The notes under the pieces were generated by a model. It did no database searches, was not told the origin of the DNA, and saw only the letters and a program-made list of their open reading frames with translations. Shown piece after piece: positions 7,244 through 8,503 of a stretch of DNA of 8,503 bases. Position 1 is the stretch's first letter. Each line of letters begins with the position of its first letter. Location: NCBI GenBank assembly GCA_037139735.1, contig JBAXFU010000116.1, positions 1 through 8,503 on the forward strand, in the 5' to 3' direction. Both the position numbers and the translations under genes were made by a program. The DNA is from UBA2402 sp037139735 (lineage in GTDB: Bacteria; Planctomycetota; Phycisphaerae; Phycisphaerales; UBA1924).

Positions 7244-7272
7244 TTGACGATCGGAGGGGAGGGTGCAACACT
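7244..7272 (+). promoter_or_regulatory. Candidate promoter of tRNA-Asn
   Basis: TTGACG (7244-7249, 5 of 6) is followed by 17 nt and AACACT (7267-7272, only 3 of 6). Transcription would start near 7279, leaving a 5' leader of about 75 nt to be removed by RNase P. The -10 match is weak, so this is tentative. Confidence 0.4.
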
Positions 7273-7353
7273 TGGGACCGGTCCTGAAGAGGCCCGGAAT
7301 CACCCGCCGGCCTCGGGGAGACCCGATCCATCCGGCCCACAACTTGGCTTCAT

Positions 7354-7425
7354 GCCCTGATAGCTCAATGGTAGAGCGACCGGCTGTTAACCGGTAGGTT
7401 CTAGGTTCGAGCCCTAGTCGGGGCG
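7354..7425 (+). tRNA. tRNA-Asn (anticodon GTT)
   Basis: A complete cloverleaf of 72 nt. The acceptor GCCCTGA (7354-7360) pairs with TCGGGGC (7418-7424) with one G-U pair. The D-stem is GCTC/GAGC around AATGGTA. The anticodon stem ACCGG/CCGGT encloses CTGTTAA with anticodon GTT at 7386-7388. The T-stem CTAGG/CCTAG carries the TTCGAGC loop. The discriminator is G7425. No CCA is encoded; TTC follows directly, so CCA must be added by nucleotidyltransferase. It reads AAC/AAU codons. It is transcribed away from rpmE and has its own terminator. Confidence 0.96.
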
Positions 7426-7428
7426 TTC

Positions 7429-7458
7429 AAGGCCCTCGTCAAAGGTGACGGGGGCCTT
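7429..7458 (+). terminator. Rho-independent terminator after tRNA-Asn
   Basis: AAGGCCCTCGTC (7429-7440) pairs with GACGGGGGCCTT (7447-7458), 12 pairs with one wobble and a 6-nt loop. TTATCGTTT follows as a short, imperfect U-tract. It begins 4 nt after the tRNA end, so the tRNA is the last or only gene of its transcript. Confidence 0.75.
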
Positions 7459-7686
7459 ATCGTTTACGGCCCGGGCCGAGCGGTTTGGCCGCGTTGCCAT
7501 GCCACGGCCGGGGTTCGGCGCTCTCGGCTTCGATCCGAGAGCCATCCGCCCGACGCGGAACGCCCCCTCTCCGGCACCCGATCTGCCCAAACTCTCGCGC
7601 TCTCGCTCTCCCAGTGAACAGGGCGTTCGGAGAGGAGGGGGAGATCAGAACGCAGTTTCGATCCAGACTCCGACATGATGACGGTG

Positions 7687-7715
7687 TTGACCAATGGCGT
7701 CGAGATGCAGATACT
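7687..7715 (+). promoter_or_regulatory. Candidate promoter of the right-hand unknown gene
   Basis: TTGACC (7687-7692, 5 of 6) is followed by 17 nt and GATACT (7710-7715, 4 of 6). Initiation near 7722 would give a 24-nt leader for the ATG at 7746 or about 135 nt for the GTG at 7857. The match is fair, but the surrounding GC-rich sequence offers chance hits. Confidence 0.35.
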
Positions 7716-7794
7716 TGACCGTCGTGCAGGGACTGTGGCCTCACCATGGGCCGTGTTCCAGAAGGACCGCGTAACTCCTTCAGCCCGCACGAAT

Positions 7795-7819
7795 CCCGAG
7801 ATGCAATTGCAATCTCGGG
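7795..7819. promoter_or_regulatory. Near-palindrome upstream of the right-hand gene (operator candidate)
   Basis: CCCGAGAT (7795-7802) is the reverse complement of ATCTCGGG (7812-7819), and the 9-nt centre includes the self-complementary TGCAATTGCA (7802-7811), offset by half a base. It ends 37 nt before the GTG start. No T-run follows on either strand, so a protein-binding site or leader RNA structure is more likely than a terminator. If translation begins at ATG 7746 it would lie inside the coding region instead. Confidence 0.35.
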
Positions 7820-7840
7820 CTCAAAGGCAGTCATCCCCGC

Positions 7841-7849
7841 GAGGGAAGG
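7841..7849 (+). promoter_or_regulatory. Ribosome binding site favouring the GTG start at 7857
   Basis: GAGGGAAGG is followed by 7 nt and GTG. It is a better placed purine run than anything before the in-frame ATG at 7746, and so is the main reason for the chosen start. Confidence 0.5.
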
Positions 7850-7856
7850 CGAAATC

Positions 7857-8503
7857 GTGGCACGCTCAAAACTCAAACCCGTTGAACCGAAGGAATTGCC
7901 ACCGCTTGAGCAGGAGGCAGTCTCGCTCTTTGTGGACGCCGGGTGGGGCGAAGATGCCAAGTGGCTGGGGCCGCTTGCACTGTCGGCGTTCAAGGATGCC
8001 GACGGCCCGGCAGTCGAGCCGATGTTGGGCGACTGCGCGAAGCACAACATCGAAGTTGTGGCGCGGTCGCTGAAGGACGCTGGGGGTTCTTTCGATCGAG
8101 ACCGCGTGCTGCTCATCGCCTTCGCTCGACTGTGCGGTTGTGGTGACAAAAAGGCGGACCTGTGGCATCGCCAACCATCCATCGATGAAGCGCACTTGCC
8201 TCCAGTGGCGCGGCCAGGTCTGGAGGAGTGGCGAAGGACTGCAGTCGAGTTCCGGGCGAATCGTCCGCACGCTCACGGCGCAAACTTCGAGAGCACGCTT
8301 GTGCGCTCCGGTTGGCCGGGCGAGTACGAATCGGATGCGGAACTGAACGGGTGGATGACGGAGTGTGCGCGAGAGAAGATCGGGGGAGGGCCCGGCCGTT
8401 CGTTCTACGAACTGCCCGCGGTCGTACGGCTCATGCACATTCTTGTCGATGCGGCGAGTCTCGATCTCTCGAAGGTGATCAACGAGGGAGCGGTAGTTGC
8501 CGC
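7857..8503 (+). CDS. Unrecognised soluble protein, N-terminal part (runs off the window)
   Basis: This frame stays open from GTG 7857 to the window end, 215 codons. I do not recognise the family. The translation has balanced composition, no signal peptide and no long hydrophobic segment, so it is probably cytosolic. Visible features are an acidic, Trp-containing start (DAGWGEDAKWLGPLALSAFKDADG), the run RVLLIAFARLCGCGDKK near residues 83-99, a polar Trp-rich middle (LEEWRRTAVEFRANRPHAHG) and a helix-like stretch ELPAVVRLMHILVDAASLDL near 188-207. GTG was chosen because GAGGGAAGG lies 7 nt upstream. ATG 7746, in frame with no stop between, is the alternative; its nearest purine run is about 13 nt away. 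By hand count about 70 of the first 100 codons end in G or C, against 44 of the first 50 in metH, hinting at different ancestry. Antisense frames here give Ser/Arg/Pro-rich translations and look like shadows. Confidence 0.65.
   Translation, partial: MARSKLKPVEPKELPPLEQEAVSLFVDAGWGEDAKWLGPLALSAFKDADGPAVEPMLGDCAKHNIEVVARSLKDAGGSFDRDRVLLIAFARLCGCGDKKADLWHRQPSIDEAHLPPVARPGLEEWRRTAVEFRANRPHAHGANFESTLVRSGWPGEYESDAELNGWMTECAREKIGGGPGRSFYELPAVVRLMHILVDAASLDLSKVINEGAVVA

Larger units (their letters stand above)
7020..7353. other. Divergent intergenic region between rpmE and tRNA-Asn
   Basis: This 334-nt stretch holds the rpmE promoter and ribosome binding site at its left end and a candidate tRNA promoter near 7244-7272. 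Open frames across it are GC-driven and begin upstream of the rpmE promoter, so I do not call a gene. It also contains a perfect palindrome GGACCGGTCC (7275-7284) and a 6-bp inverted repeat GAGGCC/GGCCTC (7289-7314) in what would be the tRNA leader. Confidence 0.6.
7426..7856. other. Intergenic region between tRNA-Asn and the right-hand gene
   Basis: Beyond the tRNA terminator I see no convincing gene here. It holds an 8-bp hairpin (GCTCTCGG at 7520-7527 with CCGAGAGC at 7535-7542), a purine-rich run near 7629-7644 without a start codon at useful distance, a candidate promoter at 7687-7715 and a near-palindrome at 7795-7819. Short open frames on both strands have Ser/Arg-rich, low-complexity translations typical of shadows. 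The in-frame ATG at 7746 could extend the downstream gene into this region by 37 codons. Confidence 0.5.

Noticed and set aside
2844..7247. 1467-codon open frame on the plus strand, opposite metH and rpmE
   Set aside because: It is antisense to two clearly identified genes. The translation is dominated by Arg, Val, His, Asp and Ala in the pattern produced by the complement of GC-rich codons, and it runs through two genes, a terminator and a promoter.
6801..7340. Longer version of L31 starting at 7340
   Set aside because: The extra N-terminal part does not resemble L31, and a near-consensus promoter lies at 7048-7076, downstream of that start.
7675..8073. 132-codon plus-strand frame starting MMTVLTNG
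   Set aside because: The first part is unremarkable, and from about 7857 on it is an Arg/Ser-rich off-frame reading of the GTG-started gene. There is no good ribosome binding site in front of it.
7457..8438. Minus-strand frames of 241 and 190 codons opposite the right-hand gene
   Set aside because: They have Ser/Arg/Pro-rich translations without recognisable motifs. The plus-strand frame has a well-placed ribosome binding site and balanced composition. Not fully excluded, since that gene is also unrecognised.
7401..8503. Attachment-site duplication of the tRNA-Asn 3' end
   Set aside because: No second copy of the T-arm/acceptor sequence was found in the remaining window; a distal copy outside cannot be excluded.

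Overview
The window looks like a piece of a GC-rich planctomycete chromosome, most likely from the class Phycisphaerae. The main clue is the large secreted protein at the left end. It finishes in a two-repeat dockerin-like domain whose last residues are Gly-Cys, the 'GC-type dockerin' style I associate with that class. The two housekeeping genes fit this but do not prove it, and I have no 16S or database support.

Layout, left to right. (1) 5-2761, minus: a 918-residue exported protein with a signal peptide, six propeller-like repeats, an Ig-like domain, two copies of a Cys-rich beta domain and the C-terminal dockerin. (2) 2762-3023: a spacer with small inverted repeats but no convincing promoter. 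(3) 3024-6584, minus: full-length cobalamin-dependent methionine synthase (metH) with all four modules. (4) 6585-6800: the metH leader with a GC-rich hairpin, and the rpmE terminator. (5) 6801-7019, minus: rpmE, ribosomal protein L31 of the zinc-free kind, with a near-consensus sigma-70-type promoter. (6) 7020-7353: a divergent control region. (7) 7354-7425, plus: tRNA-Asn(GTT) with its own terminator. (8) 7426-7856: a non-coding stretch with a candidate promoter and inverted repeats. (9) 7857 to the right edge, plus: the start of an unrecognised soluble protein that begins with GTG and has lower third-position GC than metH.

The genes do not form one pathway. metH and rpmE are separate transcription units divided by a strong terminator. 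The tRNA is divergent from rpmE. The dockerin protein points to the cell surface, while metH and L31 are cytosolic housekeeping. The right-hand gene, just after a tRNA and with different codon use, could belong to an accessory region, but no integrase or attachment-site duplication is visible. I found no CRISPR array, insertion sequence, toxin-antitoxin pair or phage module. The most interesting items are the modular dockerin protein, the L31 that lacks all four zinc ligands, and the unknown gene next to the tRNA.
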